A DNA stretch of 64,000 nt from Pseudorhizobium banfieldiae. GTDB lineage: Bacteria; Pseudomonadota; Alphaproteobacteria; Rhizobiales; Rhizobiaceae. Every line of letters starts with the position of its first letter. Position 1 is the stretch's first letter. Both the position numbers and the translations under genes were made by a program. The DNA lies in contig NZ_FO082820.1 of NCBI RefSeq assembly GCF_000967425.1, positions 496,001 through 560,000 on the forward strand, written 5' to 3'. Under the pieces are notes generated by a model, which saw only the letters and a list, made by a program, of their open reading frames with translations, did not search any database and was not told where the DNA came from. Below, piece by piece: positions 10,454-19,136 of the stretch.

Positions 10454-11557
10454 TTAGCTCGCGCCGCCGATCATGCGGCTCCATTGTTCGCCCGCCAGTC
10501 CATTGAGGAAGGCGTCACCGGATCTGGCCTTTTCCAGAAGAGCTTCATCGCGGGAATGGACGATGCTGGACCCGGTGTTGACGAGTGCCAGGCGGCGGCC
10601 GAGCATGGCGTTCATGAATGCCGGTTGCATGCGACCCCGCACGAGGCTGGCTCCCCGTGCCGCCGCATCGACCAGGACCGCATCGAGGACCGGTCCTTCC
10701 TGCCCCGGCAGGGCAAGAAGCTGCAGGACCCGAGCACTGGAGCCCGCTCGAACGTGGTAGAAGCTGGCACCGATTGCCGTCTGTCTCCGGTCGAACATGC
10801 CGATAATGACAGCTTCGCCGTAAGCCGGCTTTGTCATCGCCTTGCGGGCTAGTCGGGCGGTTTCTTCTGCTGGCCAGGCGGGCCGTAGCGAAAGGTGCCG
10901 GATACAGGTCCCGAAGATGTCGGCGAACTCTTCCGGCTCGATGGTTCGTGTCGTCACCGCCTTCTGGTTGTCCGGAAAAGCCGCCCAACGCAGCGGATCG
11001 GTCCGGACGCGGCTGCGAACACGGCGACCTGCCATTCGGGCCAGAGGTTTCAGATGGCTGAGGAACGAAAGACGGTAACCGGCACCATCCAGCAGGGCCA
11101 TCGCCGGGTCGACGATGCGAACCCAGTCCAGGCTGTGTTGGGGAAGTGCCAAACCGCCCAGGCCCCGCCACATGCGCAGGGAAACATCGCTGGCGGTATC
11201 GGTAAAGGAAAGGTCCTGGGGTCCCTCCAGCGCTGCCTTCAGCAGCTTGGCACCGGAAAGCGGTCCGGTTCTTTCCGCATCGACCATGATGGAGCTGCAG
11301 AGCGCCATGCGGAGCGGCCTATCGCCGAGCGTCATGGCCAGCACGTGCCGTCCGATGAAGCCGCTCAGCGCTCCATCGTCCTCGACATGCACCAGGGATG
11401 GCAGTTCCGGATCGCAGGCCTCGTCATCGAGATAGACGGCGCGGATATCCGCAAGCAAAGCGGCGGGTGGCGGCGTTTTCTGCCGGCGAAAGACGCGCTG
11501 GAAGAGCGCTGCCACAGCTCCCGCGTCACTCTCCGTCAGTGCTCGTATCCTGCCCAT
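10454..11557 (-). CDS. GNAT-fold acyltransferase of unknown substrate
   Basis: Protein of 367 residues beginning MGRIRALTESDAGAVAALF, typical of the N-terminal strand-helix of GNAT acetyltransferases. A central stretch (ALCSSIMVDAERTGPLSGAKLL) fits the acetyl-CoA-binding loop region, and a second half of about 170 residues without clear motifs may be a duplicated GNAT domain. Similar genes in rhizobia are often near polysaccharide loci, but here the neighbours are pirin and a TRAP system in the same direction, so context says little. The reaction is unassigned. Confidence 0.65.
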   Translation of the reverse strand: MGRIRALTESDAGAVAALFQRVFRRQKTPPPAALLADIRAVYLDDEACDPELPSLVHVEDDGALSGFIGRHVLAMTLGDRPLRMALCSSIMVDAERTGPLSGAKLLKAALEGPQDLSFTDTASDVSLRMWRGLGGLALPQHSLDWVRIVDPAMALLDGAGYRLSFLSHLKPLARMAGRRVRSRVRTDPLRWAAFPDNQKAVTTRTIEPEEFADIFGTCIRHLSLRPAWPAEETARLARKAMTKPAYGEAVIIGMFDRRQTAIGASFYHVRAGSSARVLQLLALPGQEGPVLDAVLVDAAARGASLVRGRMQPAFMNAMLGRRLALVNTGSSIVHSRDEALLEKARSGDAFLNGLAGEQWSRMIGGAS

Positions 11558-11658
11558 TTGGTTCCCGCGCCCGGATGTCTGCGCTGCAGCCTTAGGGTGT
11601 GAACCTCAAGAACGGGTTGATGCCCGCTGATGAATTCCTGGTTATGGTGAAGATGACG

Positions 11659-12036
11659 TTATGGCGTCCCTGAAGGCTCGGTGCAGGGTTCGAGGACGAC
11701 CGCGTCGCCGGCCGCGGCTCCGACCTCCATGCAGCCACTGTCGTGGCAGAGCGTCCATCCCCTTCCGGTCGCGCCGGAGGCTGCAAGTGAGATCCGTTGC
11801 TGTGGCGCCAGTCCCGGCTCCCAGACCCACCAGCCTTCGCGCAATACGGCATCAGGCCCAGGCTCCATGCCCGCCCCGGATCCCTTCACGGCAGCTTCCG
11901 CGAGTTCCAGCCCCGCCGGCGTCAGCTCCCAGTGCTCCCGCCATTCCGTCTTCTCGACGGAATGTGTCCAGGACAGGGTGAAGGCGGAGATGGCCAGCGC
12001 GATGGTCTTGCCGCCCGCCAGCACGCAGAGGCTCAC
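11659..12036 (-). CDS. DUF1850 protein, partner of the TAXI-TRAP transporter
   Basis: Small 125-residue protein starting with a GTG that overlaps the stop of the TRAP permease gene by 4 nt (GTGA). It opens with a hydrophobic segment (LAGGKTIALAISAFTLSWTH), then HSVEKTEWREHWELTP, the typical DUF1850 core in which a periplasmic domain senses or helps a TRAP transporter. A longer frame extends back through the permease gene in another reading frame; that part is a shadow. DUF1850 genes occur almost always beside TAXI-type TRAP genes, so a role in that transporter is likely, but its mechanism is unknown. Confidence 0.8.
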   Translation of the reverse strand: MSLCVLAGGKTIALAISAFTLSWTHSVEKTEWREHWELTPAGLELAEAAVKGSGAGMEPGPDAVLREGWWVWEPGLAPQQRISLAASGATGRGWTLCHDSGCMEVGAAAGDAVVLEPCTEPSGTP

Positions 12037-14144
12037 GGTACGGCGACAGGGCGTGAAGATCGCCGCGCCCGCAGCCAGTGCTGACCCACCATGATGATGC
12101 CGAGCGCCCAGCCGAGTTCGTCGGTCCAGGGAAGGGCGAGCACGACGGAGGCCCCGGCAGCGAAGGCCAGAACCCGCTCCCACATCGCCAGCGGAGCGAA
12201 GAGGAAGCCTACGACGGCAACGCCCCAGAGGGCGATGCCGAAGCAGGCCTTGACGAAGATGTAGGCCACCTCCACGGGATATCCCCAGGCCGCGGCGATC
12301 GGTCCGGCGTCCTGCAGCATCAGGGCCGGCGTGTAGACCGCCATGAAGGGCACGATGAAGCCCGCTGCTGCAAGCTTGGTGGCCTGGATCGATATCTTCA
12401 ATCCTGATGTCTTGGCCATGGGTGCCGCAGCGAAGCAGGCGAGCGCCACCGGCGGCGTCAGGTCGGCCATGATCCCGAAATAGAAGACGAACATGTGGGA
12501 GACGAGAAGCGGCACACCGAGTTCCAGCAGGGCAGGGCCCGCGAGCGACGAGGTGATGATGTAGTTCGGGATGGTCGGGATGCCCATGCCGAGAATGAGG
12601 CACGTGATCATCGTCAGCACCAGCGAAAGGAACAGGTTGTCCTCCCCCACCCGGATGATGAAGCCGATGAAGGTCGAGGCAATGCCGGTCAGGGTCAGCG
12701 TGCCGATGACGATGCCGACGATGGCGCAGGCGATCCCGACAGGCAGCGCGTTCTTCGCGCCTTCTGCCATAGCGTCGCGGCAGATCCCGAGCGTTTCGCG
12801 GCCGCCCTTGACGAAGAAGCAGGCGGCAATGAGTGCGAGGATGACGAGCGCCAGGAAATTTACACCGAACTTCAGGAAGGATGCGGCAGCAAGACCCACC
12901 GCCAACCAGAACACCAGCCGGAAGACAAAGGGGCCGATCGACGCGGCAAGCGGCATGCCGAGGATCAGCACGACCACCAGCGCCAGTCCCATCGTGCCTG
13001 CGAAGATCGGCGTGTAGCCGGCAAATAGCAGATAGACGAGGACGGCGAGCGGCAGGACCAGGGGCCAGTGCTCCCTGACGGCCTGCCAGGGATTGGGCAG
13101 TTCCGCCCTGTCCATGCCGCGCAGGCCGGCCTTGCCGGCTTCAAGGAACACGGTCCAGAAGCAGACCCCAAAATAGAGAATGGCAGGGATCAGGGCCGCC
13201 TTGACGATGTCCGCATAGGGCACGTTCAGCGTCTCGGCCATGATGAAGGCGACCGCGCCCATCACCGGCGGCATGATCTGTCCGCCCATGGAGGAGGTCG
13301 CCTCCACCCCGCCAGCGAAGGACGAGCGGAAGCCGAACCGCTTCATCAGGGGAATGGTGAACTGGCCGCTGGCCACCACATTGGCGACGCCGGAGCCCGA
13401 AATGGTACCCATCAGCGCCGAGGACATCACGCAGACCTGCGCGGGCCCACCGCGCCAGGTGCCGACCAGTCCAAGGGCAAAATCATTGAACAGCGCCAGC
13501 ATGCCGGCGCGCTCCAGGAAGGCGGCGAAGACAACGAAGATGAAGATATAGGCCGCCGAGACATAGATAGGCGTGCCGTAGATGCCTTCGGTGCCGAAGC
13601 CGAAGTGCTCGACGATCAGTTCGAAATCATAGCCGCGATGGATGAAGGGCGGCGGAAAATACTGGCCGAAGAAGCAATAGGCGAGGAAGATTGCCGCGAT
13701 GATCGTCAGCGGCAGACCCATCAGTCGCCGCGCACCTTCGAAGACCAGCAAGATCATCACCGTCGCGACGGTCAGGTCGAGCGGCGTGTGGAACCCGCTG
13801 CGCAGAATGAGCTGCTCGTAGAAGATCCAGTTGTAGATGCCGGTCAGGAAGCCGAGGATCCCGAGCGACCAGAACCAGGCCTTCCCGGCCTTCGTCTTGG
13901 CGACCAGGTTGCCGAAGAGCACGAAGCCCAGCAACAGCAGGAAGCCCACATGCATGGCCCTTACGACCTGGCTCGGCAGAGTACCGTAGGCGGCGGTCCA
14001 GAGCTGGAACAGCGAGAAGGTAAAGGCGATCCAGAAGGCGATCCGGCCGGCCATGCCGCTGCCAAAGCCAGAAGGCAGGCCCTCGATTGCCTCTTCCGCA
14101 TTATGCGGGGCAGGCTTGCTCTCCACTGCTGCAAGATCGCTCAT
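12033..14144 (-). CDS. TRAP transporter fused permease (DctQM-type, TAXI class)
   Basis: Inner-membrane protein of 703 residues with about 17-19 hydrophobic helices. The N-terminal quarter is the small DctQ-like 4-helix unit and the rest is the DctM-like transporter (GTISGSGVANVVASGQFTIPLMKRFG in parts, GMGIPTIPNYI). Fused permeases of this kind work with TAXI solute-binding proteins to take up organic acids with a sodium or proton gradient. The binding protein lies just upstream and a DUF1850 protein just downstream, giving a complete three-gene operon. The substrate is not predictable, although glutamate or other dicarboxylates are known for the class. Confidence 0.93.
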   Translation of the reverse strand: MSDLAAVESKPAPHNAEEAIEGLPSGFGSGMAGRIAFWIAFTFSLFQLWTAAYGTLPSQVVRAMHVGFLLLLGFVLFGNLVAKTKAGKAWFWSLGILGFLTGIYNWIFYEQLILRSGFHTPLDLTVATVMILLVFEGARRLMGLPLTIIAAIFLAYCFFGQYFPPPFIHRGYDFELIVEHFGFGTEGIYGTPIYVSAAYIFIFVVFAAFLERAGMLALFNDFALGLVGTWRGGPAQVCVMSSALMGTISGSGVANVVASGQFTIPLMKRFGFRSSFAGGVEATSSMGGQIMPPVMGAVAFIMAETLNVPYADIVKAALIPAILYFGVCFWTVFLEAGKAGLRGMDRAELPNPWQAVREHWPLVLPLAVLVYLLFAGYTPIFAGTMGLALVVVLILGMPLAASIGPFVFRLVFWLAVGLAAASFLKFGVNFLALVILALIAACFFVKGGRETLGICRDAMAEGAKNALPVGIACAIVGIVIGTLTLTGIASTFIGFIIRVGEDNLFLSLVLTMITCLILGMGIPTIPNYIITSSLAGPALLELGVPLLVSHMFVFYFGIMADLTPPVALACFAAAPMAKTSGLKISIQATKLAAAGFIVPFMAVYTPALMLQDAGPIAAAWGYPVEVAYIFVKACFGIALWGVAVVGFLFAPLAMWERVLAFAAGASVVLALPWTDELGWALGIIMVGQHWLRARRSSRPVAVP

Positions 14145-14176
14145 TCGTTCCTCGTTACCCGAAAGCTGAAACAGAA

Positions 14177-14208
14177 ATCCCCGCGGCTGCTTTCACAGCC
14201 ACGGGGAT
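14177..14208 (-). other. Intercistronic hairpin between TAXI and permease genes
   Basis: ATCCCCG-C-GGCTG pairs with CAGCC-A-CGGGGAT with one C/A mismatch and a 6-nt loop. It lacks a T-run, so it more likely stabilises the upstream mRNA, raising the yield of binding protein over permease, than terminates. Confidence 0.5.
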
Positions 14209-14224
14209 CGATGCATTCCTGACC

Positions 14225-15184
14225 TTACTGCATCAGCCCGGCTTCTTTGTAGTAGCGCTCAGCGCCCGGGTGCAGCGGAACGGGCATGCCGTCGAGTGCC
14301 TTCTTCGGGTCGATTGCCTTCGCCGCAGCATGTGATGCTGCAAGGCGGTCGAGGTTCTCGAAGAGCAGCTTCGTCATCTGATAGGCGGTCTCTTCCGAAA
14401 CCCCCTCATGGGTGATGAGGAAGTTGCCGACGGCTGCCGTCGGAACGTCTTCGGTCTGGCCGTCATAGGTGCCGGCGGGGATGGTCACCGCCATATAGGG
14501 CGCGCCGATTTTTTCAACGTCGGCCGCTGGAACGGCGACCACGTTGATCGGCACGGAGGCGGCAAGGTCGCGGATCGAGGCGACGCCGAGGCCGGCAGAC
14601 TGAAGTGTCGCGTCGAGCTGGCGGTTCTTGATGAGTTCGACGGATTCCGCAAACGGCAGGTATTCCGTCTTGCCAAGGTCCTCATAGGACATGCCGGCGG
14701 CCTTGAATATTGCCCGGGCATTCAGCTCCGTTCCGGACTTCGGTGCGCCGACGGACAGGCTCTTGCCCTTCAGGTCGGCGAGCGACTTCACGCCGGACTC
14801 CTGGCTGGCGACGATCTGGATGTAGTTCGGGTAGATCGCTGCGATACCGCGCAGCTTGTCGAGCTTGCCGGGGAAACCTGCCTCGGTGTTGCCTTCCCAG
14901 CCCATCTGGACGGAATCGCCGAGCGCGAAACCGATCTCGCCGCGGCCGGCCTGTAGCAGGTTGAGGTTTTCGACGGATGCCTTGGTTGCCTGCACCTGCG
15001 TGCGGACGCCCTCGATCTTCTCGCCATAGATTTCCGAAAGCGCGACGCCGAGCGGATAGTAGACGCCCGAGGTGCCGCCGGTGAGGACGTTGATGAACTC
15101 CTGCGCCTTGGCTCCCGCAGATGCGAAAGTGGCGGAAACCGCCATGGTGGCGGCGAGCACGAGGTTGATTTTGCTTGATTTCAC
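14225..15184 (-). CDS. TAXI family TRAP transporter solute-binding subunit
   Basis: Periplasmic binding protein of 319 residues with a cleavable signal peptide (MKSSKINLVLAATMAVSATF, cut likely after AKA). The mature start FINVLTGGTSGVYYPLGVAL is the hallmark TAXI motif in which the substrate carboxylate is bound. The first gene of the TRAP operon, it delivers substrate to the fused permease. I chose the GTG at 15184 because GGGAGGA lies 6 nt upstream; a start 7 codons earlier has no ribosome site. Ends with HPGAERYYKEAGLM, as usual for the family. Confidence 0.94.
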   Translation of the reverse strand: MKSSKINLVLAATMAVSATFASAGAKAQEFINVLTGGTSGVYYPLGVALSEIYGEKIEGVRTQVQATKASVENLNLLQAGRGEIGFALGDSVQMGWEGNTEAGFPGKLDKLRGIAAIYPNYIQIVASQESGVKSLADLKGKSLSVGAPKSGTELNARAIFKAAGMSYEDLGKTEYLPFAESVELIKNRQLDATLQSAGLGVASIRDLAASVPINVVAVPAADVEKIGAPYMAVTIPAGTYDGQTEDVPTAAVGNFLITHEGVSEETAYQMTKLLFENLDRLAASHAAAKAIDPKKALDGMPVPLHPGAERYYKEAGLMQ

Positions 15185-15304
15185 GATTGTTCCTCCCAAA
15201 GCCATCGTCAGCAGACGCTAAACATGCGGAACTGGAAGGGGGTCGTCAATCGCTTTGTGCCCGGAATGGGGCAAACTTCTTACAAGCTTGAACTAATGCG
15301 GTGT

Positions 15305-15559
15305 TCACTCGCCGTCGAGGGGTTCCACGCCCTGCGGTTTGCCTGCTCGGTCGAGGCGGATTTTCTCGATCCGGTTCTCTGCCGCGGCAAGAAGTTTCTC
15401 GCAGTGTTTCTTCAAGGCTTCGCCGCGTTCGTAGATGGCGATGGACTCGTCCAGCGCCACGTCACCCCGCTCCAGCCGCGCGACGATGCTCTCGAGCTCC
15501 GCCACGGCCTTCTCGAAGGTATAGCCGCTGACGTCGATGATTTCCGCGGTCTCGGTCAT
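15305..15559 (-). CDS. xseB: Exodeoxyribonuclease VII small subunit
   Basis: Protein of 84 residues with the XseB helical-hairpin signature [35 protein letters not shown] seen in parts. It binds the large XseA nuclease subunit, which is not in this window, to degrade single-stranded DNA in mismatch and recombination repair. It lies 2 nt downstream of the HDAC-like gene, the common rhizobial arrangement, so the two are co-transcribed. Confidence 0.95.
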   Translation of the reverse strand: MTETAEIIDVSGYTFEKAVAELESIVARLERGDVALDESIAIYERGEALKKHCEKLLAAAENRIEKIRLDRAGKPQGVEPLDGE

Positions 15560-15561
15560 GT

Positions 15562-16494
15562 TCAGCCCTTCATCAGTCTGCAGATGTGCAGCCCGGCTGA
15601 TTCCGCCAAGCCTTCCAGATCATAGCCACCCTCCAGCAGGCTGATAAGCCGGTTCCCTGCGTATTTCCCGGCAATTTCCATGAGGCGTCCGGTCGCCCAG
15701 TCGAAATCGTCGCCCACGAGGTTGATCTGCGCCAGCGGGTCTCGATGATGCGCGTCAAACCCGGCCGAGATGATCAGGAAGTCGGGGCGAAAGTTCTCAA
15801 GCGCGGGTATCACGCGGTTCTTGAACGCTTCCCGGAAATGCTCACTGGCGGAATCCTTTTCCAGCGGTGCGTTGACAATATTACCCTTCGTGCCGGTCTC
15901 GTCCTTCGCGCCCGTCCACGGATAGAGCGGCATCTGATGGGTGGAGCAGAACAGCACTGACGGGTCGTCCCAGAAGATGTCCTGCGTGCCGTTGCCATGA
16001 TGGACGTCCCAGTCGACGATCGCCACCCGCTCCGCACCATAGGTCTTCTGCGCGTGACGTGCGGCAATCGCGGCGGTGTTGAAGAGACAGAAGCCCATCG
16101 CTTTGGTCTTCTCTGCGTGATGGCCCGGAGGGCGCGCAGCAACGAAGACATTGTCGGCGGCACCAGTGAACACGTCATCCACGGCTGCCATAGCCGCACC
16201 GACGCCAGTCAGCGCCGCCTCCAGGCTTCGTGGACCGACGTAGGTATCGGCCTCGATCTGGTGAACCTCGTCCTCTTCCGGGATCTCGCGCACCACCGCC
16301 CGCAGGTGCTCCTCAGGATGGGCAAGCAGCACCGCATCCTCGCTTGCCTGCGGCGCCTTCTTCCGGTCCAGCTTCTCGAAATTGGGATGCTGGAGCGCGA
16401 TCGCCAGCGAGCGCAGCCGGTCGGCGCGTTCCGGATGACCTTCCGGCGTCCGGTGCTCCAGGAAGATGTCGTGTTCGTAAAGGCGGGTGGACAT
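15562..16494 (-). CDS. Histone deacetylase family protein (acetylpolyamine-amidohydrolase-like)
   Basis: Zinc amidohydrolase of 310 residues with the arginase/deacetylase fold. The catalytic His pair sits in RPPGHHAEK, zinc ligands in [11 protein letters not shown] and [13 protein letters not shown], and GGYDLEGL closes the pocket. Bacterial members deacetylate polyamines, acetoin-related compounds or lysine side chains; the substrate here is open. The start ATG at 16494 has GAGGG 7 nt upstream and gives the family N-terminus [21 protein letters not shown], so the longer frame was rejected. It precedes xseB in an operon. Confidence 0.92.
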   Translation of the reverse strand: MSTRLYEHDIFLEHRTPEGHPERADRLRSLAIALQHPNFEKLDRKKAPQASEDAVLLAHPEEHLRAVVREIPEEDEVHQIEADTYVGPRSLEAALTGVGAAMAAVDDVFTGAADNVFVAARPPGHHAEKTKAMGFCLFNTAAIAARHAQKTYGAERVAIVDWDVHHGNGTQDIFWDDPSVLFCSTHQMPLYPWTGAKDETGTKGNIVNAPLEKDSASEHFREAFKNRVIPALENFRPDFLIISAGFDAHHRDPLAQINLVGDDFDWATGRLMEIAGKYAGNRLISLLEGGYDLEGLAESAGLHICRLMKG

Positions 16495-16595
16495 TCGGAC
16501 CCTCGTTTTCCGGTTTGCCACGAGATGGCGCAGATCACGCTCCATTTCAAGCAAGTGCGCAGCCGCGCTTGTTTGAGGGCAAAGAATGGGCTTAC

Positions 16596-17027
16596 ATGAT
16601 CAGGTCATGCCTGGAAGGTGCCGTGGATAGACAGCCCGCAGATTTCATCGAGTTTCAGGTCCCGTTCCGGGACGTCGACATGCATGGCGAGATGTTCAAG
16701 TCGGCTTACGTCGCGAGGGCGGAGGAAGCGCTGGCCTCCTTCTGGAAGCGGCGCCCGGCGGCGGCAGACGAACTCCATTTCACGGTCGGCAAGATCACCT
16801 GCAGCTTTCACGCAGCTCTGCGGCTGCACGATCAGGTTCGGATGGATGTTCATGTCAGCAAGATTGGCGGCAAGTCTGCCGGTTTCCTGGTTCGCATGGT
16901 CCGGGACGGCGAAAGCGACGCGGCGGCCGAGGCAGAGATCCTCTGGATTGCCTGCGATCGCCAGAATAAGGAGCCCGTCGCGCTCCCCGAGGACCTGAGG
17001 GACTGGCTATACGAGTTTCTGGATTAG
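16596..17027 (+). CDS. Acyl-CoA thioesterase, 4-hydroxybenzoyl-CoA thioesterase (hotdog) family
   Basis: Hotdog-fold protein of 143 residues. FRDVDMHGEMFKSAYVARAEEA matches the 4HBT motif (shown in parts), whose Asp is the catalytic residue in the Pseudomonas enzyme. It cleaves some acyl-CoA to free acid and CoA in the cytoplasm. The start is unsure: the ATG at 16596 gives MIRSCLEGAV ahead of the domain, while the GTG at 16623 has GGAAGG 4 nt upstream and would give a 134-residue protein. The neighbour upstream is a divergent HDAC-like gene. Confidence 0.8.
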   Translation: MIRSCLEGAVDRQPADFIEFQVPFRDVDMHGEMFKSAYVARAEEALASFWKRRPAAADELHFTVGKITCSFHAALRLHDQVRMDVHVSKIGGKSAGFLVRMVRDGESDAAAEAEILWIACDRQNKEPVALPEDLRDWLYEFLD

Positions 17028-17088
17028 TCTCTCGGCGACCTGCGAGCAGAACCCCCGCGCGCCCTGGTACGGCCGCCTGAGAAAACCG

Positions 17089-17117
17089 TTGACTCGGTAT
17101 ACAATCGACATCAAAAT
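17089..17117 (+). promoter_or_regulatory. Possible sigma-70-type promoter for the dehydrogenase/cytochrome pair
   Basis: TTGACT and CAAAAT are separated by 17 nt, 132 nt before the dehydrogenase start. This is pattern matching only; the -10 fits 4 of 6 consensus bases. The 221-bp gap 17028-17248 holds no gene. Confidence 0.35.
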
Positions 17118-17248
17118 CATCAACAAGGCGCCGTGTTGGGAGGCATCAGCGCCGGTGAAATATCCTGATACATAAATCGTTTACACACTGCATAGGTCTC
17201 GCTGCGCGTGGCCTAAGCATGATGCCGTGATCATTCTGGGAGGAAGTC

Positions 17249-18505
17249 ATGAAGCATCTGATATCGTCCACGGCCATGCTCATGGTCACGACGAACCTGG
17301 CATATGCACAGACACCGGCCGTGCCTGACAACCTGGAAAAGCTGTCGAATTTCCAAAGCACCGGCACGACCGAATTCACCGTCATTGAGCAGAAGGGCGA
17401 GTTCGCCGACGGCGTCAAAAAGAACCTCGAGCGCATCAAGCTGCCCGACGGGTTCAAGATCGAGCTCTACGCCATCGTGCCCGATGCACGTCACATGGCG
17501 GTTGGACCGCAGGGGATTGTTACGTTCGTAGGGACGAGGAAGGACAAGGTCTGGGCCGTCACCGATCGCAACAAGGATCGGGTTGCCGACGAGGTTAAGG
17601 ACTTCGCGCCGTCGCTGCAGTTCTCGATCCCCAATGGTCCCTGCTTCTCGAAGGACGGGTTCCTCTACATCGCGGAGCAGAACCGTGTCCTGCTGTTCCC
17701 GGCTGCGGAGTTCTTCTACGAGAGCCCGGATGTCGCTGCTTTCAACCTCGTGAAGAAGGGCGAGTTGATCCCGCCGGAGCATGAGAGCTTCAACCATACG
17801 GCGCGCGTCTGCAAGATCGGTCCGGATGGCAAGATCTACATATCGCTGGGCCAGCCGTTCAACGTTGCGCCTGCGGAGAGCCTCGATACCTTCAAGGAGC
17901 ACGGTATCGGCGGCATCATCCGCATGAACACCGACGGCACCGGACGGGAGGTCTATACCTACGGCATCCGCAATTCCGTCGGGCATGACTTCCATCCGGT
18001 GACGGGTGAACTCTGGTTCACCGACAACCAGGTGGACGGCATGGGCGATGACATCCCGCCGGGCGAGATCAACCGGCAGACGGAAGCCGGCCAGAACTTT
18101 GGCCATCCGTGGTATGGTGGCGGCTCGATCCGCACCACGGAATATGAAGGGCAGGAGATCCCGGTCGAGGTTGTGATGCCGGCCGTCGAGATGGACGCGC
18201 ATGCCGCAGACCTCGGGATGACATTCTACACCGGCAACATGTTCCCGGCGCGGTATAAGAACGCGATCTTCTCGGCGCAGCACGGATCGTGGAACCGTAC
18301 GACCCCGATCGGCGCCCGCGTTATGGTCACCTTCATCGATGACGAAGGAAAGGCCACGAGCGAGGTCTTCGCGGAAGGCTGGATCGACGAGAACGGCGAG
18401 TATCTCGGTCGTCCGGTTGACGTCGCGCAGTTGCGCGATGGCTCTCTGCTGGTCTCCGACGACCTCGCCGGTGCCCTCTACCGCATCTCCTACGAGGGCA
18501 ATTGA
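17249..18505 (+). CDS. Periplasmic PQQ-dependent sugar dehydrogenase-like protein (sorbosone dehydrogenase family)
   Basis: Protein of 418 residues with a Sec signal peptide (MKHLISSTAMLMVTTNLAYA, cleavage after AYAQ region). The body is a six-bladed beta-propeller of the glucose/L-sorbosone dehydrogenase family; typical stretches are LPDGFKIELYA, GTRKDKVWAV, TYGIRNSVGHDFHP, GQNFGHPWYGGG and AQHGSWNRT. Such enzymes oxidise sugars or aldehydes in the periplasm and pass electrons on. A dihaem cytochrome c starts on the last base of its stop codon, a ready electron acceptor. GGGAGGA precedes the ATG. PQQ synthesis genes are absent from the window. Confidence 0.88.
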   Translation: MKHLISSTAMLMVTTNLAYAQTPAVPDNLEKLSNFQSTGTTEFTVIEQKGEFADGVKKNLERIKLPDGFKIELYAIVPDARHMAVGPQGIVTFVGTRKDKVWAVTDRNKDRVADEVKDFAPSLQFSIPNGPCFSKDGFLYIAEQNRVLLFPAAEFFYESPDVAAFNLVKKGELIPPEHESFNHTARVCKIGPDGKIYISLGQPFNVAPAESLDTFKEHGIGGIIRMNTDGTGREVYTYGIRNSVGHDFHPVTGELWFTDNQVDGMGDDIPPGEINRQTEAGQNFGHPWYGGGSIRTTEYEGQEIPVEVVMPAVEMDAHAADLGMTFYTGNMFPARYKNAIFSAQHGSWNRTTPIGARVMVTFIDDEGKATSEVFAEGWIDENGEYLGRPVDVAQLRDGSLLVSDDLAGALYRISYEGN

Positions 18506-19095
18506 TGCAAAAAGTCGTGCTGGCATACCTGGGTGGGGTTCTCCTCACCCAGGGCACGGTAGCAGGGGCGCAGGACCTCGCGGGCGATGTCGAAGCGGGT
18601 CGGAAGAAAGCCGGTATGTGCCGCACCTGCCACGGGATTGACGGCGTGGGCCGCATCCCGATCGCGCCTCACATCGGCGGCGAGAGCGCTGCCTATCTGG
18701 CAAGGCAGCTTGCGGCCTTCCGCGACGGTACCCGTACCCATGAAATGATGTCCGTCGTGGCGAAGGGGCTTGATGATCAGGCGATCGCGGATCTTGCGGC
18801 CTGGTATTCGGCCCAGCAGGCGAGCGCGTCGCTGCCTTCCGGCAAGACTGAGAACATGGCGCCCGGGGCCTGTGTCGCCTGCCATGGAGCGGATGGGCTG
18901 GCGACCATCGATGATGCCCCGAATCTTGCCGGGGAGAATGCGATCTACATCGACACGCAGTTGAAGGCTTTCCGCAGCGGCAAGCGCAAGCACGAGATCA
19001 TGTCGGAGATCGCTGCGGGCCTGAGCGACGCAGAAATCAGGGCCGTCGCCGACTGGTATGCCGGAACGAAGCTCGAGGTCGTTCCGGTAAAGTGA
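18505..19095 (+). CDS. Dihaem cytochrome c (c4-like)
   Basis: Protein of 196 residues with an N-terminal signal segment (VVLAYLGGVLLTQGTVAGA) and two cytochrome c domains. The first haem site is CRTCH, the second CVACH, each followed by a domain with a distant Met ligand (HEMMSVVAKGL, HEIMSEIAAGL). It probably accepts electrons from the sugar dehydrogenase encoded immediately upstream; the TGATG overlap couples their translation. The start is the ATG at 18505, not the TTG one codon earlier. A stem-loop spans its stop codon. Confidence 0.92.
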   Translation: MQKVVLAYLGGVLLTQGTVAGAQDLAGDVEAGRKKAGMCRTCHGIDGVGRIPIAPHIGGESAAYLARQLAAFRDGTRTHEMMSVVAKGLDDQAIADLAAWYSAQQASASLPSGKTENMAPGACVACHGADGLATIDDAPNLAGENAIYIDTQLKAFRSGKRKHEIMSEIAAGLSDAEIRAVADWYAGTKLEVVPVK

Positions 19096-19131
19096 GGTGG
19101 GCGCAGGCGGATCGGATTATCGCCCACCTCA
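19093..19131. terminator. Stem-loop between convergent cytochrome and bioY genes
   Basis: TGAGGTGGGCG pairs perfectly with CGCCCACCTCA (11 bp) over a 17-nt loop, beginning at the cytochrome stop codon. There is no long T-run, so efficiency is uncertain. Confidence 0.6.
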
Positions 19132-19136
19132 TTTGA

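Noticed and set aside
12037..12603. N-terminal extension of the DUF1850 protein
   Set aside because: It runs inside the TRAP permease gene in another frame; the GTGA overlap marks the real start.
13068..14222. A 384-codon plus-strand frame opposite the TRAP permease gene
   Set aside because: The product is highly charged and repetitive (Asp/Glu/Arg/His), as expected from the complement of membrane-protein codons; no domain is recognised.
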